From contig NZ_CP176366.1 of the NCBI RefSeq assembly GCF_046244385.1, positions 2,294,001-2,358,000 on the forward strand: 64,000 nucleotides of DNA. The letters run 5' to 3'. The position numbers were made by a program, and so were the translations under genes. Each line of letters starts with the position of its first letter. Position 1 is the first letter of the stretch. The DNA is from Methanospirillum stamsii (lineage in GTDB: Archaea > Halobacteriota > Methanomicrobia > Methanomicrobiales > Methanospirillaceae). This document shows positions 8,420 to 18,500 of the stretch, piece by piece. A model generated the notes under the pieces. It made no database searches, was not told the origin of the DNA, and saw only the letters and a list, made by a program, of their open reading frames with translations.

Positions 8420-10357
8420 ATGCCAGGAAAAAAACATGAATCCGGGAGTAAACCAGAGGATTACCCCTCCTACCGTACCAGATTGTTCCTTGTAATTACC
8501 CTGATCTTTTTCATCTTTATTGTCCTGATTTCCTGGACTCTCTATGTTTTTTCCATCAACCAGGTCATTACTGAATTTAATAATTCCCGGCAGCAGGCAG
8601 AAAAGACTTTTATTTCATCGGCAATTCTGACAGAATACGGAATTGAAACCTTTGATGCCCAATACGATTTTCTTCTTCAGGACAGGATGTTATCCTTTAT
8701 TGAGGCTTACGAAGATAACCGGCATGACCCTTCTTTAATTAACCTCACCTCTCTTAAAAAAAATATCTCTTCCGGAGTACCAGGCGAGATAGAACTATTC
8801 ATGATTAATAAAAGCGGGGTAGTTGAGTTTACGACATATGAACGGGATCAAAATATGGATTTCAGCCAGTTTCCAGACTTTTTCTCCTCTCTTACTCTGT
8901 TTCTCCAGGGAGATAAGTTCAAATCAGATCCCTGGATCCGGGATTTTTATGACCCGAAATTATACTGGAAATATGGATACCATCCGACTTCTGACCATAC
9001 ATATATCCTGGAACTCGGGCTTCGAAATGAAAATTATTCCCTGATGCATAATCAGATGCTCTCCTCCCTGAAGGATATCATCGAAGATGCCATGAATATC
9101 CCGAATATTGTTCATTTAGAGGTATATGATAAAGCGTATCGCAAACAGACGTTCTGGACAAAGAATATTACCCTGTCTCTCCCTTCGGTTACCGGCGTTT
9201 TAACCAGGGAAGAGTTGACAAACCTGTTAAATCAGACGTTTGAATCCAAAAAATCATTTGTTATTGAAAACCCTCAGAAAAACCAGGTAATCTCATTCCA
9301 GTATGTTGATCTCTCTTCGGTTAGGTCCCTGTCAGGATCAGAGCGAAGTTTTGTTGGAATTCTTGTTTTTAGCAAGGAAAAAATAGAAGAAATAATCTTG
9401 TATTACAAGATCGGGTTTATTATCATCACAATCATTTCACTGGTGTTAGGGTTGGTAATTGCCCAGTATCTTTCACGATATATCTCACGACCTATTACCA
9501 TGATGACCGAAGATATCGGGATTATCGCCTCTTCTTCACTTTCCCATTCAGTCCGGGGTACTGGCATTCGTGAAACAGAGATGCTCCGGCACAGTATCAA
9601 TCGGATGGTTGCCAGCATCAGTGAATACATCGCAGAAATTGAGACACAAAAAAAATCTCTTGAACATGAATTGTTCCTTCGGGAGAACGCAGAAAAATCT
9701 CTTGCCAGTGCAAATAAAAAGCTGACCCAGCTCTCACAGATAACACGACATGATGTTTTAAACCAGGTTACCTCTCTCCAGTTATATCTTGGATTAATTC
9801 CGGAACTTGAAGAGAAATCCGAAATTTCTGTATATGCAGAACGGGCATTAAATGTTGTAAAGAAAATCACCATGCTCCTCTCATTTACCTACGATTATGA
9901 AAAAATCGAGGAAGATGGGACCATATGGCAGAATATCGGAGAAATTCTGGATCAAAATCAGATTGAGTTCTCCGGCAGGATCACAATAACTCATACTTGT
10001 CAAAACCTGGAGATCAAGACCGACCGGCTCATAAAAAAAGTGTTCTACAATCTTATTGATAACACCATCCGGCATGGAGAAACCGCAGATACTGTTTGGG
10101 TATCCTTTGAAGAGAATGAGTCAGGTTCACTTATCTACCAGGACAATGGGTTTGGAATCCCTGAAGATGAGAAGGAAAAGATATTCAGTCGTGGTTATGG
10201 AAAAGGGACCGGAATCGGGATGGCTTTTATCAGGGAAGTTCTGGAGTCCAATGATATGCAGATCATCGAGAACGGAACTTGGGGGGAGGGGGTCAGATTT
10301 GAGATAATCATTCCAAAGGACCGGTACAGGATTATTCAAAGAATGAGTGAAAATTGA
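8420..10357 (+). CDS. Membrane sensor histidine kinase
   Basis: A 645-residue kinase. Transmembrane helix 1 (about residues 22-46) is followed by a large extracytoplasmic sensor region (about 47-328, possibly Cache-like) and transmembrane helix 2 (about 330-352, IGFIIITIISLVLGLVIA). A HAMP-like linker starting SRPITMMTEDIG and a coiled coil lead to the phosphoacceptor helix ITRHDVLNQ with His444. The HATPase domain has N-box NLIDNTIRHG, G1 DNGFGIP and G2 GKGTGIGM. ATG 8420 is preferred over an in-frame TTG at 8408. No cognate regulator is adjacent; a lone receiver protein lies at 13764. The divergent Cache lipoprotein may feed it a signal. Confidence 0.88.
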   Translation: MPGKKHESGSKPEDYPSYRTRLFLVITLIFFIFIVLISWTLYVFSINQVITEFNNSRQQAEKTFISSAILTEYGIETFDAQYDFLLQDRMLSFIEAYEDNRHDPSLINLTSLKKNISSGVPGEIELFMINKSGVVEFTTYERDQNMDFSQFPDFFSSLTLFLQGDKFKSDPWIRDFYDPKLYWKYGYHPTSDHTYILELGLRNENYSLMHNQMLSSLKDIIEDAMNIPNIVHLEVYDKAYRKQTFWTKNITLSLPSVTGVLTREELTNLLNQTFESKKSFVIENPQKNQVISFQYVDLSSVRSLSGSERSFVGILVFSKEKIEEIILYYKIGFIIITIISLVLGLVIAQYLSRYISRPITMMTEDIGIIASSSLSHSVRGTGIRETEMLRHSINRMVASISEYIAEIETQKKSLEHELFLRENAEKSLASANKKLTQLSQITRHDVLNQVTSLQLYLGLIPELEEKSEISVYAERALNVVKKITMLLSFTYDYEKIEEDGTIWQNIGEILDQNQIEFSGRITITHTCQNLEIKTDRLIKKVFYNLIDNTIRHGETADTVWVSFEENESGSLIYQDNGFGIPEDEKEKIFSRGYGKGTGIGMAFIREVLESNDMQIIENGTWGEGVRFEIIIPKDRYRIIQRMSEN

Positions 10358-10642
10358 ATAAATCTCTGTTTACTGCATCTTTTTTGCCGTAACATACGGT
10401 TCCTGGAATTCTCTCCTGAATCATGCCACATATCTCGTCATATCTGCCTGTTATATTATTCGTAATCCCTGAGTTTGGAAACGATTCTGCCAAGTCCACA
10501 CAGGTTTCAAAGACCGGGAAATACCTGTCGCACATTGCCTTTTCAGACTCGTAAAAGTCTTTTGTTGCAGGAAGCATGTGACCGGGGAGGAACAGGAACA
10601 TATATGTGAATATCCATCCGGAAGGGTCATTATTCCTTCCAA
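10332..10642 (-). pseudogene. Possible degenerate gene fragment, unassigned
   Basis: On the minus strand a frame with MTLPDGYSHI is continued, after an apparent frameshift near 10600, by one with FLFLPGHMLPATKDFYESEK and CDRYFPVFETCVDLAE, ending near 10332. The joined stretch reads like protein but matches no family I recognise. Its end overlaps the histidine kinase stop, which argues against an intact gene. It may be a relic or chance coding. Confidence 0.22.
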
Positions 10643-10726
10643 AAGGGCCTCTTACCCATCAGTATCATCGGAAAGGAGTCATTGACATAATTTTCTTCTC
10701 AAAAAAAGATAAACACCCTGATAAGA

Positions 10727-10933
10727 TTGGATTCAGATACATCGCTGAGGAACAGAATCTTTGATGTAATCGATGATACCTACCATGAATCCAAACCGGA
10801 TCGGGGTTTTGATTTTCTCATAATACTTCTTATTTTATTAAATGTAACCCTCATTTTCCTGGAATCATGCACGGCAGTCTATGAACAATTCCGTGAAATC
10901 GCCAGTTTCATAGAAATTATTACGGTTGCCTAA
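10727..10933 (+). pseudogene. N-terminal remnant of a voltage-gated ion channel
   Basis: A 68-codon frame (TTG start) encodes RNRIFDVIDDTYHES followed by the hydrophobic helix DFLIILLILLNVTLIFLES and the start of a second helix. This matches the N-terminus and S1/S2 of Kch/VIC-type ion channels. The frame stops at TAA 10931-10933, before S3-S6, the pore and any filter motif. No continuation is visible in the 150 nt before the next gene. It is therefore a truncated relic rather than a functional channel. Confidence 0.55.
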
Positions 10934-10988
10934 GCACGTCCTTTTTTACCGTCAATCTTATATTCTCCTTTAAATCACTGGATAATCA

Positions 10989-10997
10989 TATAAATAC
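10989..10997 (+). promoter_or_regulatory. Probable TATA box of the chemoreceptor-cheW operon
   Basis: TATAAATAC, within CATATAAATACTTAT, is a good archaeal TATA match about 87 nt before the chemoreceptor ATG. It implies a leader of roughly 60 nt, consistent with the GGGGAAATT ribosome-site-like sequence just ahead of the start. Confidence 0.45.
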
Positions 10998-11083
10998 TTA
11001 TTTTGATTGATTAACAACGAGCATCTCCATAAATAGCATCATGGTTCAATTAGAGCCTCACACATTTTGATTGGGGAAATTGT

Positions 11084-13192
11084 ATGAAATGGCTAGATGA
11101 TATCTCTATCAGCCTGAAACTGATTTTTTCGTTTCTTGCTGTTGTAATCATTATGGTTCTGGTCGGAGTAATGGGGTATTCCGGGGTCGTGACTACTAAT
11201 CAGTATCTAAATCAGATGTATGATGATCAACTTATTCCAACCGATATTCTGGAATCAATGCAGTCTGATCTCTGGCATCTCCGGGGAAACCCCCCCGGCT
11301 TACTTTTTATCCCGGAGACCCGGGAGAATAGCAGGGCTGAAATTGCAGAACTGATAAAAAAAATAGATTCGAGCCTCTCCGCCTATGAAAGTTATATTAT
11401 TTCTGAAGAAGAACAAACAATCTATGATAAGGCTGTTGTTGCCTGGGGAAATTACAAAACAGCTTTAGCTGATTTCGATACCCTTGTTCATGCTGATGAT
11501 ACAAAAGCTGGAACAATTGCACTTACTACCGGAGGGTTGGTAAAAGAGAGAAAAGCATTCTCCGGAGCTATTGATGAGTTGGTTGAAAAAGACCGACAGG
11601 ATGCTGAGGCACTCAAATCTGAAGGAGCAGAGACTGTTTCAAATCTCACTCTTACTTTGGTAATCTGCATTCTTATTGGGGCGATCTTTGCAATAGCAAT
11701 GGGAATACTACTCAGCCGGAGTATTACCGGACCACTTGCAAAGGCAGTATTTGGTATGACCGAAATGAGCACCGGTCATCTTGGTTTACGTCTTAAGATG
11801 GACCGGAAAGACGAAATTGGTACCTTGTCAAAAGCAATGGATAAATGGTCAGATGATCTGCAATTTGTTATTTTGGGAGGGATGAAGCAGATAGCATCCG
11901 GGGATCTCTCATTAACGATTCCTCCCCGGGATGATAAAGATGAGATAGCACCGGCATTCAATCATTTGATTAATGCAATCAAGGGCATTACCGGAGAAGT
12001 AGAATATCTTATATCCGAAGCACAGGAAGGAAAACTTAAAACCCGGAGTGATGCTACCCGGTTTACCGGAGCGTACCAGGATATTGTCATTGGTATCAAT
12101 AATATGCTTGATGCCATAACAACTCCGCTCAATGAAGCACTCCGGGTTGCTGAACTCTTCTCTCACGCAAAATTTTCTGCCCGGTTTGATGAAAATGTCA
12201 TAGTCAAAGGCGACCTGATAGCTCTTAAGGATGGCCTGAACACCATCGGTTCAGAACTCTCACTTGCAATATCCGATATTTCTGAACAAGTAGGACATCT
12301 TTCTGCCTCTTCAGAAGAAGCAGCTGCAAGTGTTGAAGAGTTAACCGCTGGTGCAGCGTCTGTTGCCCAGAGTTCATCGGTTGTCAGCACCAACGCTGAA
12401 AACAGTCTGCATTCTGTTCAGCAGGTACTGGTTGCCATGGAAGAGTTATCATCTTCTGTAACTGTCATCGCATCAAAGGTTGAAGCGGTAAACAAACTCT
12501 CATTAGGTGCGAAGGATACCACATCCCTGGGCGTAAAGCAGGCTGCAGTAGCAGAAAGTGGCATCACTGCGATAAATGGTGCGGTAAGCGATGTCGGTAA
12601 GATAATATCCGAGATACGTGACCAGATGAATGAGATCAATAAAATCGTTGTAATAATCAGTGATATCGCAGATCAGACCAATCTCCTTGCCTTAAACGCT
12701 GCAATAGAAGCTGCACGTGCAGGAGAAGCAGGATTAGGCTTTGCCGTCGTGGCTGATGAAGTAAAGACCCTTGCCCAGGAATCACAAGGGTCGGCCGAGA
12801 ATATTGCTAAGATCATCACCTCACTTCAACACCAGTCTGACCGGGCTGCATCGGCAATGAACCTTGCAACCACCGAGGTGGCAAAAGGATCTGTTGCAAT
12901 CACCGATACGATAGAATTTTTCCATACTATTGCATCGCAGGTGGAAGAAATTTCACATAACATGGGTGAAGTGGCCGGATTATCCGAAGAAGAAGCCGCA
13001 GTTGTGGAGGAAATTACAGCAAGTGTCACTGAAGTTAAGGATATGTCCTCTGAAACAGCAAGGGAAGCCGTGGGATCTGCTGCAGCAACAGAAGAATCTT
13101 CGGCTGCTCTCAACCAGGTATCCGGAATCATCAATGATTTATCCCTTGTTGCAGCCAGGATCAATGAATCAGTATCCCGACTGAACGGGTAG
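11084..13192 (+). CDS. Membrane methyl-accepting chemotaxis protein
   Basis: A 702-residue chemoreceptor. It has transmembrane helix 1 (about residues 12-33), an extracytoplasmic four-helix-bundle-like ligand domain (about 36-187), transmembrane helix 2 (about 188-210) and then a series of HAMP units (about 211-400). The signalling coiled coil has the conserved hairpin DQTNLLALNAAIEAARAGEA (about 531-550). Glutamate/glutamine-rich methylation-type repeats flank the tip. The GGGGAA upstream supports ATG 11084. It is followed after 28 nt by cheW, so receptor and adaptor are probably co-transcribed. CheA is not encoded in this window, so the receptor must join an array encoded elsewhere. Confidence 0.93.
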   Translation: MKWLDDISISLKLIFSFLAVVIIMVLVGVMGYSGVVTTNQYLNQMYDDQLIPTDILESMQSDLWHLRGNPPGLLFIPETRENSRAEIAELIKKIDSSLSAYESYIISEEEQTIYDKAVVAWGNYKTALADFDTLVHADDTKAGTIALTTGGLVKERKAFSGAIDELVEKDRQDAEALKSEGAETVSNLTLTLVICILIGAIFAIAMGILLSRSITGPLAKAVFGMTEMSTGHLGLRLKMDRKDEIGTLSKAMDKWSDDLQFVILGGMKQIASGDLSLTIPPRDDKDEIAPAFNHLINAIKGITGEVEYLISEAQEGKLKTRSDATRFTGAYQDIVIGINNMLDAITTPLNEALRVAELFSHAKFSARFDENVIVKGDLIALKDGLNTIGSELSLAISDISEQVGHLSASSEEAAASVEELTAGAASVAQSSSVVSTNAENSLHSVQQVLVAMEELSSSVTVIASKVEAVNKLSLGAKDTTSLGVKQAAVAESGITAINGAVSDVGKIISEIRDQMNEINKIVVIISDIADQTNLLALNAAIEAARAGEAGLGFAVVADEVKTLAQESQGSAENIAKIITSLQHQSDRAASAMNLATTEVAKGSVAITDTIEFFHTIASQVEEISHNMGEVAGLSEEEAAVVEEITASVTEVKDMSSETAREAVGSAAATEESSAALNQVSGIINDLSLVAARINESVSRLNG

Positions 13193-13220
13193 ATTTCTGA
13201 ATAGAGAGGTGAATTATACC

Positions 13221-13775
13221 ATGAATTCAGATGCGACCGGGGTCTCTCCCGGAACCTTAACACACAGTTTACAAACCCATAGCCGGCTGAAACAGGCCAA
13301 AAAGATAGAAAATGACATGCAGTTTGTGGAATTCATACTCGGTCATGATTACTTTGCAATCAATCTGTTTCACACGAGGGAAGTTATTTCTCCTCCTGAA
13401 ATAACTCCTCTTCCAAATACGCCCGATTATATCCGGGGAATAATTGATCTTCGAGGATCAGTTACAACGATCATCGATTTGAAAAAACTGATGAATCTGA
13501 GCGATGAAAATGGCATGAAAAACCGTTCCCGGATTATAATCCTTGACAATACCCAATTACAAAAACCTGTTGGTATTCTTGTAGATGATGTCGCATCAGT
13601 GAGTACCTATCAATCGACTGAAATTGACAGAACATCAACTGATAGTCAACAAAACTCAAGGAATATTCTGGGAGTAATTCGAAAGATGCAAAAAAACGGG
13701 GATAATGAGAGTCAAAAACTTATTCTCTGGCTGGATATTAAGGCAATACGTGACTCGATTGAGTCATATCTCTGA
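13221..13775 (+). CDS. cheW: CheW chemotaxis adaptor
   Basis: A 184-residue protein with a CheW/SH3-like core from about residue 35: MQFVEFILGHDYFAINL, VREVI-type FHTREVI, PLPNTPDYIRGIIDLRGSV and TIIDLKKLM, then GILVDDV. CheW couples chemoreceptors to the CheA kinase. ATG 13221 is chosen because GAGAGGTGA lies about 8 nt upstream; a GTG at 13209 sits inside that site. An unusual extension of about 30 residues precedes the core. It is paired with the upstream receptor. Its 3' end overlaps the convergent response-regulator gene by 12 nt. Confidence 0.92.
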   Translation: MNSDATGVSPGTLTHSLQTHSRLKQAKKIENDMQFVEFILGHDYFAINLFHTREVISPPEITPLPNTPDYIRGIIDLRGSVTTIIDLKKLMNLSDENGMKNRSRIIILDNTQLQKPVGILVDDVASVSTYQSTEIDRTSTDSQQNSRNILGVIRKMQKNGDNESQKLILWLDIKAIRDSIESYL

Positions 13776-14303
13776 AATAAGTTCCTTCCCTAAAAAATCA
13801 TTTTTTGGAATAATGTCAGTTACTTTTGTAATCATTTTATAAATATTATCTATCTGTCTCTTAAAGGATCCGGATTTTTGAATAAAAAAAAGATTATTAT
13901 CAATGGAACTCTGAATTATTTCTTTATCATACTTTTTTCTGTCAATACAATTATCCGTCATGAAAAGTGGAGATATGGCGTTATTAAATCTCATTACTTC
14001 AGAGAGATTATAACTTGAAAAAATGGCAAAAGGGGTTTTAATCTCCTGTTTTCTAAGCGATATAAAAAAATCAACCCCGTTGATATCCGGCATATCATAA
14101 TCTGAAAGGATGAGGTCATATCGGTTCTTTATAATAAGCGGATGAGCAATTTCAGGAGAATCGCAGGTTTGAACAGTAATGTACTTATCTCTCTCAAGAG
14201 TGGTTTTGATGATATCTAGCATTGTCAGGGAATCATCAACATACAGGAGGTTTACCGGAGATATATCTAATTTTTCCTTATTTTGATGATCCATGCAGGG
14301 CAT
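13764..14303 (-). CDS. Stand-alone response regulator receiver protein
   Basis: A 179-residue protein dominated by one divergent receiver domain (about residues 18-140). It has the acidic pair LLYVDDS, phosphoacceptor context DLILSDYDMPDINGVDF, switch region FAIFSSYN and a distal lysine in FIQKSG. There is no output domain, so it probably acts in phosphorelay or protein-protein signalling. The frame is open to 14417, but ATG 14303 fits the receiver domain best. It is divergent from the HTH-PAS gene at 14399 with a 95-nt spacer that must hold both promoters, and convergent with cheW. Confidence 0.75.
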   Translation of the reverse strand: MPCMDHQNKEKLDISPVNLLYVDDSLTMLDIIKTTLERDKYITVQTCDSPEIAHPLIIKNRYDLILSDYDMPDINGVDFFISLRKQEIKTPFAIFSSYNLSEVMRFNNAISPLFMTDNCIDRKKYDKEIIQSSIDNNLFFIQKSGSFKRQIDNIYKMITKVTDIIPKNDFLGKELISEI

Positions 14304-14398
14304 TGTCCTAGTTACGTTATCCTCTCCAGAAATTATAAACCTGGTTATTGATGAGCAATAAGGATACATTAATAAGTGAAAATTGAAGTTAATAAAAT

Positions 14399-15349
14399 AT
14401 GACTCCGGATGCGACAAATACCATCATAAAATATTTAAAAACTCAGGAAAAACCCCTGTCAATATCAGAAATTTCCCGTGAGATAGGAATATCCCGGACT
14501 ACTCTGTCACGATATCTGGATCAAATGCATTTCTCCGGACAGGTATCTTTGTTTGAGATTGGAAAAGCGAAAAAGTACCTGCTTACCTCTGAATTACCTG
14601 CTAATTCCCTATGTAACATCTCTTCAAATCTCATTGTCATTTTGGACAACAATTTTCGTATCTTGTTCGTGAACAAATCAACTCTTCAGTTCTGTAAGGT
14701 AACTCTTGACCAGGTTATTGGAAAACGGATTGATGTCCTTCATCTTGACCTTTTTTTATCGGTAAATATCGTAAATCTTCTAAAAAATTATCAGGGGGAT
14801 GATTTGAAATATTTCTCCTGTGAAGGTTATCTGGAAAACCAGTATAAATACTACGAGTTAATCTTATCAAAGGGGAAGATAGTAAACTATCATTCAACGA
14901 TCTCCATTGTGGTAAAAGACATTACCGAAAAGAAGCAACTTGAAGATAAACTCCAATTCCTTGCAGCTATTGTTACCTATTCTGAAGATGCAATCATCGC
15001 CTTGGATAAAAACCTGAAAATATGTGTCTGGAACAAAGGATCAGAACGGTTATTTGGCTATCCTGCAGAGGAAGTTATAGGAAAACCGATAACTATTATA
15101 CATCCACCCGGATACACTGAAGTCATTTCACTCCATGACCGGGTTATGAGGGGGGAGCAGATAAATCAATATGAGTGCTCAAGAAAACGTAAAGATGGGA
15201 CGCTAATTGATATCTCTCTCAGTGTATCACTGGTGTATGGCCTTTCCGGCGATGTCATTGGTACTGCTGCTATTTATCGTGATATCTCCGGAAGAAAACG
15301 AATGGAAAAAGAAATTGCTAAATTACATCACCAGCTAGAGGTAAATTAA
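14399..15349 (+). CDS. HTH-PAS-PAS regulatory protein
   Basis: A 316-residue soluble protein. The N-terminal winged helix (about residues 1-62) has SISEISREIGISRTTLSRYLDQM. PAS 1 spans about 70-175 (VILDNNFRILFVNKS to IVVKDITEKKQ). PAS 2 spans about 190-305 (DAIIALDKNLKICVWNKGSERLFGYPAEEVIGK, ending in IYRDISGRKRMEKE). No kinase, GGDEF or other output follows, so the HTH is the likely output: a PAS-controlled DNA-binding protein. The same HTH-PAS front end occurs in the 1182-residue protein at 49770. It diverges from the response regulator gene, suggesting a shared regulatory unit. Confidence 0.82.
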   Translation: MTPDATNTIIKYLKTQEKPLSISEISREIGISRTTLSRYLDQMHFSGQVSLFEIGKAKKYLLTSELPANSLCNISSNLIVILDNNFRILFVNKSTLQFCKVTLDQVIGKRIDVLHLDLFLSVNIVNLLKNYQGDDLKYFSCEGYLENQYKYYELILSKGKIVNYHSTISIVVKDITEKKQLEDKLQFLAAIVTYSEDAIIALDKNLKICVWNKGSERLFGYPAEEVIGKPITIIHPPGYTEVISLHDRVMRGEQINQYECSRKRKDGTLIDISLSVSLVYGLSGDVIGTAAIYRDISGRKRMEKEIAKLHHQLEVN

Positions 15350-15525
15350 TACCTCTCAATGCCCTCAAAATCTGTGTATATTTCTCTCCAGTTGAATAAT
15401 TAACAAAAACCTTAGAATATTTCTCTTTTTTTAGAAAATCTCTTTTTTTAGTTTTATTTTCGGTTCGTTTTTTGGACACCATTATCTATAAAAAGTTTCA
15501 GGAGAATGAACTTGTGGGGGAAGAA

Positions 15526-18500
15526 ATGACAGCACATGATTATGCAGACTTATTATCACAAGCAGACTGCGACACCGTTCGGAAACTGATTCAGGTTTTG
15601 CCGGTACCAACCCTGGTTATCCGGAACAATACGATTGAATATGGAAACCAGGCATTTAAAACACTGTTTCACCTTGATGGGGATGATTCCGGAAGAGATC
15701 CTGTAACTCTTTTCTCTCCGGAACAGGAAGATAATACCTCTGCCGCAACTACCTTGTCATCTCTTATGAGGCAGGTATCGCCGGACAATACCGTTTCACG
15801 GGATCTCATTGCTATAAAATCTGACAAGGCTCTTTTTCCGGTACGAATAACCCTTGTTCCGGTGACCTGGAACAAAGAAGATTCGTTCCTGATGACAATT
15901 CTGGATATCTCTAAAGAAGTAGCGAATACCAAAAAAATTGAGGCATTCACCGATGAAGTTGCATGGTATCGGTCAATCCTTGATGCAGTCCAGTTCCCGA
16001 TACACGTAACCGATCTTGATATGAACTGGACATTCATGAACAAGGCCTTTGAAGCAGTTCTCTTAAAGAACAAGGTTATAAAAGACCGTGAATCAGCATT
16101 AGGCCTTCCCTGTCACACGGCCAATGCAACAATATGCCGGACAGAAGGTTGTGGTATCCATCAGCTCCGGACAAAGGGGATCACGGAGAGTTATTTCGAG
16201 TGGCAGGGAATGAACGGCAAACAGGTCACAAAAGAGGTTGTCAATGCAAAAGGTGAGACAATCGGGTATGTTGAGACGGTGCAGGACCTTACCGATATTC
16301 TCTCAGTCCAGGAATATACCAAACGGGAAGTTGACCGGATTGATGAGAACCTGAAGAGACTGGCAGAAGGTAACCTGGAATTCAATCTGAAGATCAATGA
16401 ACCGGACCAGTACACAAAAGCTGAGTATGAGGCATTTAAAAAGATGAATGAACGGCTTTTGATGGTACATGACAGTTATGGGGCAGTAATCGCCGATATT
16501 AAAACAGTGACCGAAGCTCTGGTAAAAGGAGATCTTAATGTCCGTGCAGATGTCTTAAAACACCAGGGAGATAATCGAAAGGTCATAGAAGGGCTGAATG
16601 CCACTGTGGATGCCATGGCAGACAAGGTGGCCTGGTATCGTTCCATCCTTGATGCGGTCCAATTCCCGATTCATGTAACCGACCTTGATATGAACTGGAC
16701 ATTCATGAACAAGGCCTTTGAAGCAGTTCTCTTAAAGAACAAGGTAATTAAAGATCGTGAATCCGCAATGGGTCTTCCCTGCCACACGGCTAATGCAACA
16801 ATATGCCGGACAGAAGGCTGTGGTATCCACCAGCTCCGGACAAAAGGAGTTACGGAGAGTTATTTTGAGTGGCAGGGAATGAACGGCAAACAGGTCACAA
16901 AAGAGGTGGTCAATGCAAAAGGAGAGACAATCGGGTATGTTGAGACGGTGCAGGACCTTACCGACCAGTTGAACCAGATAGCATATTACCAGTCAATTCT
17001 GGATGCTGTTCCGTTTCCCATTCATGTCATGGACATGGATATGAGATGGACATTCCTGAACAAAGCATTTGAAAAACTACTCATTGATAACAGGGTAATC
17101 AAAGACCGCGAATCAGCGTATGGTCTTCCCTGTCATACTGCTAATGCCAATATCTGTAAAACAAACAAGTGTGGTATCACCCAGCTCAAAACCACCGGAG
17201 AGAATGAGACATACTTTGACTGGATGGGTTCATCCTGTAAGCAGACGACCGCACTTGTCCTAGACGGCCAGGGAAACAGTGTCGGGTATGTTGAAACGGT
17301 GCAGGACCTCACCGAACAACTCTCTCTTATTGCCTTTTTAAAAGCCGAGGTTGACCGGTTATCTGCCAACATAGAAAAACTCAGCGAGGGTGATTTTACC
17401 CTGAATATGGAGATTACCCGGGCGGATGTTCATGCAAAGGAAGCGGAAGAGATGTTTAAGGTGATTAATGGAAATGTGGATAAATTACTCATAAACCTTG
17501 AAAATTTAACCGCTGATGCGATTCACCTCTCTGAAAAGGCAGTTCTCGGGGAATTATCAACCCGGATAGATCTTGAGAGGTACCATGGCGAATTCCAAAA
17601 AGTAATGAAAGGAATTAATGAGACCCTTGATAGTGTCATGGAACCGGCCAATGAGGCTATGCGGCTTTGTACCAGTTATGCCAATTACAATTTTAAGGAC
17701 CGGTTTAATATGGCTGTTCATGCCGAAGGTGACTGGATTGCATTAAAGAACGCTCTGAACAGCATTGGTGTTCAGGTATCAGCCGCTGTCAATCTCATTA
17801 TTCAGCAGGTAAATGACCTGTCGATCAATGTAGAACAGTCCAATGCAACGGTCGAAGAGGTATCTGCCGGAGCACAGCAGATTGCAATAAACGCGAATAA
17901 AGTCAGTCAGAATGCAGAGAACGGGGGTGAAGGAATCCGGCAGGTCCTCCGTGCCATGGAAGATCTGAACGAGACGGTGGCGGCTGTTTCCCGAAAGACT
18001 GAAGCTGTATCCGGGTCTTCGAATCAGGCTAATACGTTTGCCCGTGAAGGTATTGACCTTGCAGAAAAGTCTGAACATGCAATGGATGAGATTACCCAGT
18101 CAACAGAAGAAGTGAACCTGATTGTTACCGACATTAATCATGAGATGGATGAGATAGGAAAGATTGTCCACCTTATCTCTGATATCGCAAACCAGACAAA
18201 TCTGCTTGCCCTGAATGCGGCTATTGAAGCAGCACGAGCCGGAGAGGCAGGACGAGGGTTTGCAGTTGTTGCAGCAGAGGTAAAATCACTTGCGCAGGAT
18301 TCGAGGAGGTCTGCCGAGAATATTACCGGAATGATAGGAAAGCTTCAGAATAAGACAAAAAAAGCAACCGAAGCGATGAAACTCTCTTCTACTGCAGTAA
18401 AAGAAGGAGGAGATTCCTTACAGCAGACGGTCCGGGCATTTACTGAAATTGCAGATACCATCGAGGGGATTAACAACAATATTGTCGAGGTAGCTTCAGC

